Of a stretch of 33,303 nt of DNA, positions 7,139 to 15,873 are shown in pieces; the stretch's first letter is position 1, and each line of letters starts with the position of its first letter. The notes below the pieces were generated by a model, which was given only the letters and a program-made list of their open reading frames with translations, was not told where the DNA came from and made no database searches. The stretch is taken from contig JABXIK010000018.1 of NCBI GenBank assembly GCA_013373125.1, positions 1 to 33,303 of the forward strand, in the 5' to 3' direction. The DNA comes from Gammaproteobacteria bacterium. GTDB lineage: Bacteria; Pseudomonadota; Gammaproteobacteria; Pseudomonadales; Oceanobacteraceae. A program made the position numbers and the translations under genes.

Positions 7139-9983
7139 CACCGTACCTCGCTAGCTCTTCTTCTTTACCAAAACGTAATGGCGATAAACGTTTCATGGCT
7201 TGGTAACTCTTTTCAATCCATTGGTTGTAATGGCCATCCCAACCTAACTCGATATTATTTTGATGAATGCTACCCGCTAACTCCGCAAACGGTTGTGCTT
7301 GCTGAGAAATAATATCCTTGTACATGGCCAAATCCTGCGCCGACAACCCTTTTGGTGTCGGTGCGTTGTTCAATTCACGACTAAATGTTTCATACAAATC
7401 CGCCATCTTGTAACTGGACATGGTCACGAATTCTAAGATGCCATACTCAGAGGCCTTCTCATAACGCACGGTGGCATCTTGTAAGTAACCATTTTTCTTG
7501 GCCATGCTTTTATCAATCGGTAAGCGTAGCGAGCGACGATTGAACTCCCAAGCAAAATAATCACCGTATTTAGCATTGGCCCAAGCGGCTAACCATTGGC
7601 TACGTTCGGTACGATCCGCACCACCATCAGCATCACCGGCAATAACGCGACGCAACCAGTATAAGTGTCGGGTCTTGTCATTGGTTTTCTCGTACAATTC
7701 GGCCAAGTGGTAACGCGCTTCCATACGGTTATCAAATGGCTTCTCATATTCATGAGCGTATTCTTTGTAGAAATCGATGGCTTTTTCTAGCTTACCAATT
7801 TTCTCAAACAGACCAGCGGCAATGAATAAGGCGTCTTGTTTGACCACAGGATCTTTATCTTCTTTATACAAAGCAAGATAAGCCGCCGCAGCCATTGACC
7901 ACTGCTCGCTCTTCTCATATGCAAAAGCTAACTTACGAGGAAACTCCACAGCCAATTCGTGAGTAGGAAAACGCTTTTTGAGGTCTTTCAATTCTTTAAT
8001 CGCATTTTTCCATTGTTTTTCTTGAAGCATTAACGACATGGCATCGTATTGTGCAATCACACGAATTTTAGAGTTTGGAGCAATGCGTTTCACACTGAGC
8101 AATTCTTTAATCGCTGTTTGAATTTGCGCTTGTTGTTTAAAGGCTTCGGCTTTCTTATAAATCGATGCCGCAATTTGATTGCTGATATCTTTATAATCTT
8201 GCGAAGTGGTCGCCATCTTCATTTCTTTCGTTAAGATACGACGTTCTGTGGTGTAATGATTTTGCGCTAACTGATACTCACCTTTTTGGAAGTACGAGTG
8301 CGCTAAGATGCCATATGCAGTGCGTTTTAAACTTGGGTTAAGCTGCTTGTGCTGCGCCAGTAATCGATTGGCCACGGTAATGGCTCGATCGAATTGATCC
8401 AACGCAAACAACGCTTGTGCTGCGTTCGTCAACACAGCAATTGCACGCTCATCTTTATGATACACATTTGCGAAGCGCAACATGCTCTCAACCGATTGCT
8501 CGCGCCATTTTGCTTGAGCTTCCTCAGAGGCCTTGTTTTTCGCTAATACATCAGAATGCTTTTGATATGCAATCAAGCTGGCATAAGCGGATTTATTACC
8601 CAGTTTGTCACTCTTATCAACATACGCCACAGTGGCATAGTCTTGTGCAGCAATATCAAACTGTGCATTTTCAAAGTGTGCATCGGCTTTTTTATAACGC
8701 AATTGCGCAACTTGTTTATCAGCACTAAACGCAGAAATAAATCGACCATAGTAATCCGTGGCCTTCAACAAAGAAGATTGCGCCAACTCAGGTAAAAACT
8801 CTTCTTTACTGGTTTTAGCTTTCTTTAGTGCCTGCTGACCTTGGCTATGATAATGGGCCGCCAATTCAACATAGTATTGTTTTAACTGAGCATATACAGA
8901 TGGCTTTAAGCTTTCATGCTCCGCCAAGTATTTCGATTGCGGAGCGTACAGATCCACAAAGGTTTCTTTCTCAGCCAACACCAGTTTAGGGAATCCACCT
9001 TTCACATATGCCGCAATTAACTTGCCATGGAAGTCGCTAGTACGGCTATCCATTGGATAAGACTTGATGAACTCACGATAGGTTGCCGCGCTGTCATCAT
9101 AACGGGATTTTTCTAAATAAAATTCCGCAAGTTCACTATATAAACGCCAGATGTAAGGTTTGTCTTCCAGCAGATCCACGTCAGAAATGGCTTGCGCCCC
9201 ACCTAAATTCACCAAAGCCAGACTCATACTGTGTAGCGTATCTTTTACTAATGGTTTTTCCGTGACACTTAATTGACGACCATTCATTTCTGCCACTAAT
9301 AGATCATTAAGTACAAAGGCAAAATGATCCAAGGCTTTGTTATAACTGCCCTGCTTGTACAGAGACCAGGCCAGCATATAGTGCGCATTAAGAATCAGCT
9401 TGCCTGAGTCTTGTACCGTGGTTTCACGATAAGCTTTTTCTGCCTTGGCATACCAATTACGGCTAAAGTAAATATCCCCTAAACGGAAATGCACTTCTGA
9501 GATGGCAGGAAAATACGGATGACGATCCACCAAGCGTTCTAACATTTGGCGCGCGTTATTGGTTTGCCCTTCCATGTCATAGGCTTTTGCCAATTGATAA
9601 AGCACTTCGGCGTTATCCGGACTATTTGGGTATTTTTCTAAAATATCCACATAACTGGCAATGGCATTACGGTAATAACCTTGCTTAGGCGGCGAATTCA
9701 CATCCGCTTGCTTAGCATCCCCTTCCAACATATTCACGCCAGCAATACGACGTTCAATTTGCTGTCTTAGGTAATCATCATCCACAAGATCAATTAATTG
9801 TTCGTATTCATTGCGCACTTGTTCGTGATCTAAGTTATTGAAATCCAGTGCCGCTTCAGTCTCTATTGTATCTTCTTCTAAAGCCGCAATGGTGCCTTGT
9901 GAGCTACACCCGGCTAACGCGATGGCCGTCGATAGGGCAACGAGTTTGAAACCAGTCTTCATCTTATGATCCGACCTCCTCAT
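7125..9983 (-). CDS. Large TPR lipoprotein, 952 aa
   Basis: The chain starts with a lipoprotein signal ending in ALAGC (Cys near residue 26) and then consists almost wholly of helical TPR-like repeats, e.g. EVLYQLAKAYDMEGQTNNAR, YMLAWSLYKQGSYNKALDHF and AYGILAHSYFQKGEYQLAQN. The first ATG (9983) has GGAGAG 5 bases upstream and overlaps the previous stop by 4 bp. An alternative ATG seven codons later gives a more typical signal-peptide n-region but has its AGGAGG 12 bases away. It is probably a large periplasmic scaffold attached to the outer membrane. Very large TPR proteins are also part of the Myxococcus gliding complex, so it may be a functional counterpart of those (inference). Confidence 0.85.
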   Translation of the reverse strand: MRRSDHKMKTGFKLVALSTAIALAGCSSQGTIAALEEDTIETEAALDFNNLDHEQVRNEYEQLIDLVDDDYLRQQIERRIAGVNMLEGDAKQADVNSPPKQGYYRNAIASYVDILEKYPNSPDNAEVLYQLAKAYDMEGQTNNARQMLERLVDRHPYFPAISEVHFRLGDIYFSRNWYAKAEKAYRETTVQDSGKLILNAHYMLAWSLYKQGSYNKALDHFAFVLNDLLVAEMNGRQLSVTEKPLVKDTLHSMSLALVNLGGAQAISDVDLLEDKPYIWRLYSELAEFYLEKSRYDDSAATYREFIKSYPMDSRTSDFHGKLIAAYVKGGFPKLVLAEKETFVDLYAPQSKYLAEHESLKPSVYAQLKQYYVELAAHYHSQGQQALKKAKTSKEEFLPELAQSSLLKATDYYGRFISAFSADKQVAQLRYKKADAHFENAQFDIAAQDYATVAYVDKSDKLGNKSAYASLIAYQKHSDVLAKNKASEEAQAKWREQSVESMLRFANVYHKDERAIAVLTNAAQALFALDQFDRAITVANRLLAQHKQLNPSLKRTAYGILAHSYFQKGEYQLAQNHYTTERRILTKEMKMATTSQDYKDISNQIAASIYKKAEAFKQQAQIQTAIKELLSVKRIAPNSKIRVIAQYDAMSLMLQEKQWKNAIKELKDLKKRFPTHELAVEFPRKLAFAYEKSEQWSMAAAAYLALYKEDKDPVVKQDALFIAAGLFEKIGKLEKAIDFYKEYAHEYEKPFDNRMEARYHLAELYEKTNDKTRHLYWLRRVIAGDADGGADRTERSQWLAAWANAKYGDYFAWEFNRRSLRLPIDKSMAKKNGYLQDATVRYEKASEYGILEFVTMSSYKMADLYETFSRELNNAPTPKGLSAQDLAMYKDIISQQAQPFAELAGSIHQNNIELGWDGHYNQWIEKSYQAMKRLSPLRFGKEEELARYGDEIR

Positions 9984-11668
9984 GGTTGCTCTCCTGTATT
10001 TCGCATTCTGTCATCTTCTATGGTGTTAAGCGTTTGGTCATATAGTCTGGCTTTACCTAATTTGGCTTGAGCCCAGTAATAACGCATACGCTCTTCATGA
10101 TTATCAAGTTCGGCATTCACCACTACACGCATGACCTGTTCTAACTTTTTAATCAGTTCATCGGTAACGGCTAGTTTTTGTTTAATTCTTTTGTGCAGTT
10201 TTTTGGCCCAGCGCACATTTTCTTCAGATTGACGATAAGGCTCTTTAATTGATTTGATTTTCGATAACTTATCTTCTAAGAAGGTGAAGCTCTCATCTGT
10301 GGCTTCCAGTAGAGCCGTAAAGCGCTCTTGCTCTTCCACATCCAAGGTCATAGTGTGCAAACGCAAATCACTAATTTGATTCTCTAATTCTTCTTGCTGA
10401 CTTGCGGCTTGCTTAACAAATTGACCAATACCTTCGCTGGTTAAACCTTGCTGGCGATATTGAATAATAAGTTGATGCTCAAGCGCTTGGCGGCCCCAGT
10501 AAGTTAAGTTATTACGCAATGCGTATAAGTCACGCAGCTCTTTGATCACACTGTGAAAAGGGTTGCTAGACATCAACTCAATTAAAAACGGCGTTAGCTT
10601 GTTGTAATCCAGGCTTGGTTCAGAGCCATACCAATCGGTTTCATCCATCATGGCTTCAAGGTTCACCACAAACTCTTCCGGAATGCGTTGACCCGCAATT
10701 ACTTTACGTGCGCGTGCGATGGATTCCACACCGCCAGCAAAGGCTTTTTCGGCTAATAAGTATTGCTTTAAAGCACTGCGGGTCGCCCCTTGTTGCTCAT
10801 ACAAATGAGCAAGCAGTACTTTGGCTTCTTGCACTTCGGCGATACTAATCGAACGTTTATCCAAGGCTTTTAACGCAGGTACCGCTTGCGAAAAACGCTT
10901 TAGCTTGATCGCCGTCCAGCCATAACTTAATAACGCACGATTACTGTATAAACCTGTGGTGCGAACATTTTGTAGATTCTGCCAAGCACCCAATAAATTA
11001 TTTTGCTCAATCTCAATATGGGCCAACGCCTGTTTAGCACGATCCGCAAGCACTGCAAATTCTTCAGCTTGATGTAACTTGGCGTAGCCTACGACCTTAT
11101 TCAAATTGCGTTTGCTATCGGCTAATTGGCCATTACGTAATTGAGTTACGGCCAAGTTAAAAATCAAATACGGCTCATAAGCACTGTTTTTGGCGACAAC
11201 CGCAATGGCTTGCTCAGCGGTTTCTAGATGCTTGTTTTCAATATTGATTAACGTAGCTAAATAATTAAATTCTTCAGCTATGTCTTTAGGTACATGACCT
11301 TGGATACGCGCTAAATTGCGTGCTGCTGCGTCCACTTCGCCTTTTTGGTAATACAGTTTTGCTAAGTAATACCAAGCTTTGTTCGCCGTGGATTCATCCG
11401 CCTTACTGTCTAATAAATCTTGGAAAATGATTTGCGCTTGATCCGGCAAACCATAGGACAAAGTCATACCACCTTGTAATAAGCGGGCTTCGTCAGCGTT
11501 ATGGGTTAATTCATTAGTGGCCTTTGCGTATTCATAGCCAATCAAAGACGCAAAATAATTTTGCTGATAATAATCAAACAAAATCGTGCCGTACTTAAGA
11601 TCTTTCACCGTATTAGCAAAGGCACTTAAGGGCAGAAAAACAACAACAGCCAATATCAAACCACGCAT
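9980..11668 (-). CDS. Exported TPR-rich protein, 562 aa
   Basis: With the start at ATG 11668 the product opens with a signal peptide (MRGLILAVVVFLPLSAFAN) and no lipobox. AAAGGAG lies 6 bases before this ATG; the upstream ATG 11686 has no such site. The first two thirds hold TPR-like helical pairs (ADESTANKAWYYLAKLYYQK, ALLSYGWTAIKLKRFSQAVP), and the last third (about 400-540) is charged and helical, with coiled-coil character (EELENQISDLRLHTMTLDVE). It follows the first operon gene by 11 bp and overlaps the next by 4 bp. A periplasmic scaffold role in the motor complex is inferred from context. Confidence 0.85.
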   Translation of the reverse strand: MRGLILAVVVFLPLSAFANTVKDLKYGTILFDYYQQNYFASLIGYEYAKATNELTHNADEARLLQGGMTLSYGLPDQAQIIFQDLLDSKADESTANKAWYYLAKLYYQKGEVDAAARNLARIQGHVPKDIAEEFNYLATLINIENKHLETAEQAIAVVAKNSAYEPYLIFNLAVTQLRNGQLADSKRNLNKVVGYAKLHQAEEFAVLADRAKQALAHIEIEQNNLLGAWQNLQNVRTTGLYSNRALLSYGWTAIKLKRFSQAVPALKALDKRSISIAEVQEAKVLLAHLYEQQGATRSALKQYLLAEKAFAGGVESIARARKVIAGQRIPEEFVVNLEAMMDETDWYGSEPSLDYNKLTPFLIELMSSNPFHSVIKELRDLYALRNNLTYWGRQALEHQLIIQYRQQGLTSEGIGQFVKQAASQQEELENQISDLRLHTMTLDVEEQERFTALLEATDESFTFLEDKLSKIKSIKEPYRQSEENVRWAKKLHKRIKQKLAVTDELIKKLEQVMRVVVNAELDNHEERMRYYWAQAKLGKARLYDQTLNTIEDDRMRNTGEQP

Positions 11669-11679
11669 CGTCATCTCCT

Positions 11680-12258
11680 TTACCATTGTTTAATGGTAAA
11701 GACCGGCTCTTGTTTGGCGTAATCATCCATGATGGCTAGCTCTAAATATTGGCTACCTTTACCCTTGGTAAACTGCAATTCCGTTGCACGTTTGTAAGGT
11801 CGACCATTAGGTCCAAGGCCTGTGAAGAATGCAGAAACTGTATGCAAACCATTATTTAAATTGGTCATATGCAAGCGTTGCACACCACCACGGGCTAAGG
11901 CTTGACGTTGCTTTTCACTGTATAAGTGACTTGCGATAACTTTGCCGTCCAGTTTTAACTTGATGCTTTCTAAGGTGAAAAACTCACCGGCATCCAATGA
12001 AACAAACACACTGGCTTGCGTACTAGAAGGAAATAACAATTCCTCTTCCATTAAGCGCAGGTCTTTATTCAAATCCACCACACTGGATTTAAGCTGCTGA
12101 ATATCCTTGGATAATTGACTGACCGTTGCCAAAGCTTGTTTAGCACTCTCTTGCTTAGCTTTAGCTGCAAAATCAATGCTCTGGTCATTTGCCCAGCTTT
12201 TTGCTGCAAACAGTACACATATCAACCAGGCCCACTGCTTTAAATTTGACCTATTCAT
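11680..12258 (-). CDS. Exported coiled-coil protein, first gene of motor operon
   Basis: The 192-aa product has a signal peptide (residues 1-24, ending AKSWAND), a heptad-like coiled-coil stretch (about 33-72, SQLSKDIQQLKSSVVDLNKD) and a C-terminal region predicted to be mostly beta (about 78-192), with LKLDGKVIASHLY, GVQRLHMTNLNNGLHTVSAF and FTIKQW. I do not recognise the family. Coiled coil plus beta domain would suit a periplasmic adaptor. It has AGGA 7 bases before the ATG and opens the nine-gene operon, so its upstream region should carry the operon promoter. Confidence 0.75.
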   Translation of the reverse strand: MNRSNLKQWAWLICVLFAAKSWANDQSIDFAAKAKQESAKQALATVSQLSKDIQQLKSSVVDLNKDLRLMEEELLFPSSTQASVFVSLDAGEFFTLESIKLKLDGKVIASHLYSEKQRQALARGGVQRLHMTNLNNGLHTVSAFFTGLGPNGRPYKRATELQFTKGKGSQYLELAIMDDYAKQEPVFTIKQW

Positions 12259-12594
12259 AAACCGTCCTACACCAAGATGTGATCAAAAAACATACATAAA
12301 ATTATCGAACCCATTAACCTGATGACTATTTGACCAGTTCGACAAAATAGAAAATAAGGGCGGCATTATCCGGTGTTTAAATGGGAAATTATCGGTACGG
12401 GTTCAAATTCTGAGAGGCTGTTACAAATCTTTTTGGCAAAATTTCAACAATATTTATGTAAGCCTCATTATATTTTTGTAAAAGTGAAGGCCATCACACT
12501 CTGTAAGTGATCACTATGCAGGATGTTCCCATGGATGTGCGTACAATGACCCCCTTTCTTTTATGCTCTGTCATGCTTCAACCAGCGGGTGTTT
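12259..12594. other. Divergent intergenic region between motor operon and barrel genes
   Basis: The 336-bp gap must carry promoters for both the minus-strand operon and the plus-strand barrel genes. It is AT-rich. Visible elements are a perfect 10-bp palindrome AGTGATCACT at 12506-12515 and a TACAAT hexamer at about 12542-12547 that could be a -10 for the plus strand. On the minus strand, a GATAAT hexamer near 12299-12304 could serve as a -10. None has a convincing -35 partner. No gene is seen. Confidence 0.45.
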
Positions 12595-13377
12595 ATGTTT
12601 CGCGCAGTCTTTTTTATATTTTGTCTCTCTCTTTATACATACAGTTACGCAGGTGACGCTCAACCTAAACGCACCTTATCTGATGATTTATTGAACAATC
12701 AGAACGCGGTTCAACTTCAGGTGATTGATACCTATTTAGAACTGCATACCGGCCCAGGTCGTGGCTACCCCATCTTTCATGTCATGGAACAAGGGGAGAC
12801 TGTGTATGTACATTCCCGCCGCACCAATTGGTTTTATGTGAGTGATCGCCGCAATCGTCAGGGCTGGGTTAAGCAAGAAGGATTGGCACGTACCCTGGCT
12901 CCAACTGGTTTACCTGCGGCGCTTCCCAACATCAAACACGGTGACTTTCTCGCACAGCAAGGGCGAGTAGGTTTTAGTTTAGGCCAACAAGACAGTGCAG
13001 AAACTGCCAGTATCACCGCGGGCTTCCGTTTATTAAGCTTTGCGGGCATAGAAGCCGAATACGGACAAATTTTTGGGCAACAAATCGATGGTATCAGTTA
13101 CGGTGCTAGCCTTTTGATTGAGCCCATTAAGAGCTGGTCATTCACGCCGTTCATCTCCAAAGGCTATGGCTGGCAAGAATGGCAACAGAAAACCAAGTTA
13201 CAAGTGGGCACGTCCAACCAATTTAACAGCCGCTATGAATACACAGGAGTCGGCATCAACTACTACATTGGCTTCAGCTTTGTAGTGCGTGGTGAATTTC
13301 GCAAAATGTATTTAGTGGGGGATAACGACTCCCTAAGCAACAGTGCATGGCGCATCGGTTTTAGCAGCTTCTTTTAA
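12595..13377 (+). CDS. SH3b domain fused to outer-membrane beta-barrel
   Basis: The 260-aa product has a signal peptide (to about residue 20, ending YSYAG). Next comes a bacterial SH3-like domain (about 35-95): LELHTGPGRGYPIFHVMEQG, then WFYVSDRRNRQGWVKQEGLA. From about residue 115 to the end are amphipathic strands typical of a small outer-membrane barrel, closing with a terminal Phe (GFSSFF) as expected for BAM recognition. SH3b domains often bind peptidoglycan, so the protein may tie a barrel to the wall. I prefer ATG 12595 over GTG 12589; neither has a strong ribosome-binding site. It is likely co-transcribed with the next barrel gene 21 bp downstream. Confidence 0.8.
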   Translation: MFRAVFFIFCLSLYTYSYAGDAQPKRTLSDDLLNNQNAVQLQVIDTYLELHTGPGRGYPIFHVMEQGETVYVHSRRTNWFYVSDRRNRQGWVKQEGLARTLAPTGLPAALPNIKHGDFLAQQGRVGFSLGQQDSAETASITAGFRLLSFAGIEAEYGQIFGQQIDGISYGASLLIEPIKSWSFTPFISKGYGWQEWQQKTKLQVGTSNQFNSRYEYTGVGINYYIGFSFVVRGEFRKMYLVGDNDSLSNSAWRIGFSSFF

Positions 13378-13398
13378 TACAGATTTAGGTACAGATTT

Positions 13399-14058
13399 AT
13401 GACACGTTTTTCTATTGCAACCCTGTTTACCCTCATGGCAAGCCCACTGCTTTGGGCAAACGACAACCTTAATGAAGACACGGGTAATGTGCAGATCAAC
13501 CCCATTGTCGTAGTTGAGCCAAACGAAGAAGTGCGCGAGCAATACGAAGCACAAATCGATACCGAGTTTTTTGAACTCGGTGCTTATATGGGTGTGCTTG
13601 CCATTGAAGACTTTGGCTCATCAACCGTCACCGGTTTGAAGGCCTCTTTTCACGCAACAGAAGACTTTTTCTTACAGGCTAATTACGGCCAAGCGGAAGC
13701 AGGATTATCCACAGCGGAATATTATTTTGATAACCAAACCACCAGTATTATTCCTGATCGCAACTATGAATATTACAACTTACTTGTAGGCTATAACTTA
13801 TTCCCAGGTGAAACCTTTATTACGCAAAACCTCACCTTAAACAGCACATTTTATGTGGTGGCCGGTGCAGGTAACACCGACTTTGCGGGAGATAACCATT
13901 TCACTCTCACCTTTGGTTCCGGTTATCGCATCATCCTCACCGATTGGCTTACGTGGAATATGGATTTTCGTGATCATTCTTTCGACACTCAAATCGGCGC
14001 AAAAGAAAAGCGTACCCATAATTTAGAGTTCTCGCTGGGTCTAACTGCTTTCTTCTAG
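13399..14058 (+). CDS. Outer-membrane beta-barrel protein (OMP_myx-like)
   Basis: The 219-aa product has a signal peptide (to about residue 20, ASPLLWAND), a short linker rich in acidic residues, and then a barrel of alternating strands (FELGAYMGVLAIEDFG, YEYYNLLVGYNLFPGE, FTLTFGSGYRIILTDWLTWN) ending in Phe-Phe. The pattern recalls the outer-membrane barrel family seen beside gliding-type gene sets in myxobacteria and some gammaproteobacteria; that family assignment is from memory. It follows the SH3b-barrel gene closely, and both diverge from the motor operon, so they are candidate outer-membrane partners of that machine. Confidence 0.8.
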   Translation: MTRFSIATLFTLMASPLLWANDNLNEDTGNVQINPIVVVEPNEEVREQYEAQIDTEFFELGAYMGVLAIEDFGSSTVTGLKASFHATEDFFLQANYGQAEAGLSTAEYYFDNQTTSIIPDRNYEYYNLLVGYNLFPGETFITQNLTLNSTFYVVAGAGNTDFAGDNHFTLTFGSGYRIILTDWLTWNMDFRDHSFDTQIGAKEKRTHNLEFSLGLTAFF

Positions 14059-14134
14059 GATGTTGACCGGTCATAAACCATGGACGGCGTCACAAATTTT
14101 TACAAAACTCACACAAAAGTATAAGAACCCTCTG

Positions 14135-14161
14135 AAAACTGGACGTGTATCCCAGTTTTTT
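14135..14161 (+). terminator. Probable rho-independent terminator after the barrel genes
   Basis: An 8-bp AT-rich stem (AAAACTGG at 14135-14142 with CCAGTTTT at 14152-14159) is followed by further T residues. It lies about 75 bases after the stop of the barrel gene and before the fibro-slime gene, so the latter probably has its own promoter. Confidence 0.65.
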
Positions 14162-14226
14162 CGGGGGTCGCAGACTAAACTAGCCCCATCATTTTAAATA
14201 GTTATTCGTCGAATTAAGGGGCCAGC

Positions 14227-14955
14227 ATGAACACGTTTCGTTTTTCAGCATTTGCATCTGGCTTACTGATGATCAGCCAATTATCAGTGGCAAACTCGCC
14301 TTCCGATTACGACTCCGTTTGCCAATGTGTGGACCCATACAACGGCGTACGCCAAATCCCTGTGACCATTCGTGACTTCACTGAAGATCACGCAGACTTT
14401 GAAGGCACAACTGGATTTGAGCGCGGCATCGTAGAAAAAGATTTAGGATCTGACGGTCGCCCAGTATACGCCAAAGATGGTGAATACAGCCTGACCACTA
14501 ATGGTAGTGAAAACTTCAACATGTGGTACCGCAATGTACCTGGAGTGAATACCGCCATTAACAAGCAATTAGAAATGCGCGAAATTTCTCCAGGTTTTTG
14601 GGAATACAGTGACTCCAACTTTTTTCCAATTGACCATGAAGGCTTTGGCAACCAGGGCAACAGCCACAATTATCACTTCACATTAGAAACGCATCTTAAG
14701 TTTTTCTACGTTGAAGGCGGCACGTTTAGCTTTAAAGGGGATGACGATTTATGGATCTTCATCAACGGTAAGCTTGCCATTGATCTAGGCGGCGTGCATG
14801 GCGTTGAAGAAAAAGTGGTTTATCTTGATGATATCGCCGATGAATTAGGCATCGAACCAGGCAACACCTATTCGTTTGATTTATTCTTTGCCGAGCGCCA
14901 CTTAACGGAATCTAACTTTAAATTTCAAACTACGTTTGAATTACAATGTTTGTAA
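14227..14955 (+). CDS. Secreted single fibro-slime-domain protein
   Basis: The 242-aa product has a signal peptide (about 1-22, ending LSVANS) followed by one full fibro-slime domain: IRDFTEDHADFEG, then the block FNMWYRNVPGVN, then FSFKGDDDLWIFINGKLAID with GGVHG, and NTYSFDLFFAERHLTESNFK at the end. The GDDDLWIFINGKLAID block is the PA14-like core of the family, which in Fibrobacter and slime moulds occurs in secreted surface and adhesion proteins. Cys residues near the mature N-terminus (VCQCVD) and at the C-terminus (LQCL) could form a disulphide. AAGGGG lies 5 bases before the ATG. It probably binds carbohydrate or matrix (inference). Confidence 0.88.
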   Translation: MNTFRFSAFASGLLMISQLSVANSPSDYDSVCQCVDPYNGVRQIPVTIRDFTEDHADFEGTTGFERGIVEKDLGSDGRPVYAKDGEYSLTTNGSENFNMWYRNVPGVNTAINKQLEMREISPGFWEYSDSNFFPIDHEGFGNQGNSHNYHFTLETHLKFFYVEGGTFSFKGDDDLWIFINGKLAIDLGGVHGVEEKVVYLDDIADELGIEPGNTYSFDLFFAERHLTESNFKFQTTFELQCL

Positions 14956-14969
14956 TTTAAACCGCCAAT

Positions 14970-14998
14970 AAAAAACGGGAGCCATGCTCCCGTTTTTT
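14970..14998. terminator. Bidirectional terminator between convergent genes
   Basis: A 13-bp perfect stem (AAAAAACGGGAGC with GCTCCCGTTTTTT) closes a 3-base loop CAT. It carries an A-run on one side and a T-run on the other, so it can end transcripts of both the fibro-slime gene and cvfB. Confidence 0.93.
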
Positions 14999-15020
14999 AT
15001 GCCTGCTATTTAATGAGTGG

Positions 15021-15857
15021 TTATTCCACTAAATAAATACCCTCTTTCTCGATGCGAATTAAACGCTGCTTGTACAAGGTGCCAATGGCTTGCTTGTAGC
15101 TGTTTTTAGAGCAGTGAAACATCTTTTTAATGTCATCTGGTTGGCTTTTATCACTCAAGGGGATAAAACCATTTTCCGCTTTTAATTTTTCTAACACGTC
15201 ACCGGCCAAGCCCTCTACGCGAGCAAAGCCTGGCTGCTCCAGTGTGATTTCAATTTTTTGATCATCACGCACACGTTTAATAAACGCTTGTAGTTTGTCA
15301 CCGCGACCAATCGGTTTAAAAATATCTGAATGATAAATCAAACCCCAATAGGTGCCGTCCACAATGACCTTCATACCAAGGTCAGTTTTGGCTCCCACCA
15401 CAATATTCACCGCTTGACCGGTTTTATAAACTTGGGTCTCGTCGGTATCGTATAAAAACGTATCCAGCTTAGTGGACGCGGTTAAACGATCAGAGTCATC
15501 TAAATAAATGCGCACCAGAGCTTTACGGCCTTTCTCTAACTTATGGCTTTGCTCGGAAAACGGCACCAAAATATCCCGCGGCAAACCAATATCCAAAAAC
15601 GCACCCACAGGGCTTTCATCCACCACATTTAAATAGGCAAAATCCCCCACCATGGCCAATGGCGTTTGCGTGGTGGCGATTAAGCGATCTTCACTATCAC
15701 GATAAATAAACACATTCACTTTCGAGCCCAACGTCATGTCGTCTGTGATGTATTGTTTAGGTAATAAAATTTCGCCGTGCTTACCGCCGTCCAGTTGCAA
15801 GCCGCGAGGCAATTGTCGCAACACTGTTAATTCATTAAAGCGGCCAATGTTTAGCAT
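15021..15857 (-). CDS. cvfB: S1-domain RNA-binding protein of the CvfB/YitL family
   Basis: The 278-aa product matches the CvfB layout: an N-terminal S1-like domain (IGRFNELTVLRQLPRGLQLD, then GEILLPKQYI), a second S1-like domain (PVGAFLDIGLPRDILVPFSE), a third around residues 145-220 (GMKVIVDGTYWGLIYHSDIF), and a C-terminal winged-helix (about 230-278) with SKNSYKQAIGTLYKQRLIRI. CvfB proteins bind RNA and affect virulence-factor expression in staphylococci; the role in gammaproteobacteria is poorly known. It is the last gene of a minus-strand run, 16 bp after tpm, and ends at a bidirectional terminator. Confidence 0.88.
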   Translation of the reverse strand: MLNIGRFNELTVLRQLPRGLQLDGGKHGEILLPKQYITDDMTLGSKVNVFIYRDSEDRLIATTQTPLAMVGDFAYLNVVDESPVGAFLDIGLPRDILVPFSEQSHKLEKGRKALVRIYLDDSDRLTASTKLDTFLYDTDETQVYKTGQAVNIVVGAKTDLGMKVIVDGTYWGLIYHSDIFKPIGRGDKLQAFIKRVRDDQKIEITLEQPGFARVEGLAGDVLEKLKAENGFIPLSDKSQPDDIKKMFHCSKNSYKQAIGTLYKQRLIRIEKEGIYLVE

Positions 15858-15873
15858 AATGCGTTCTCTGTTT

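Noticed and set aside
12506..12515. AGTGATCACT palindrome as an operator
   Set aside because: It is only 10 bp, single in this window, and not placed against a convincing promoter.
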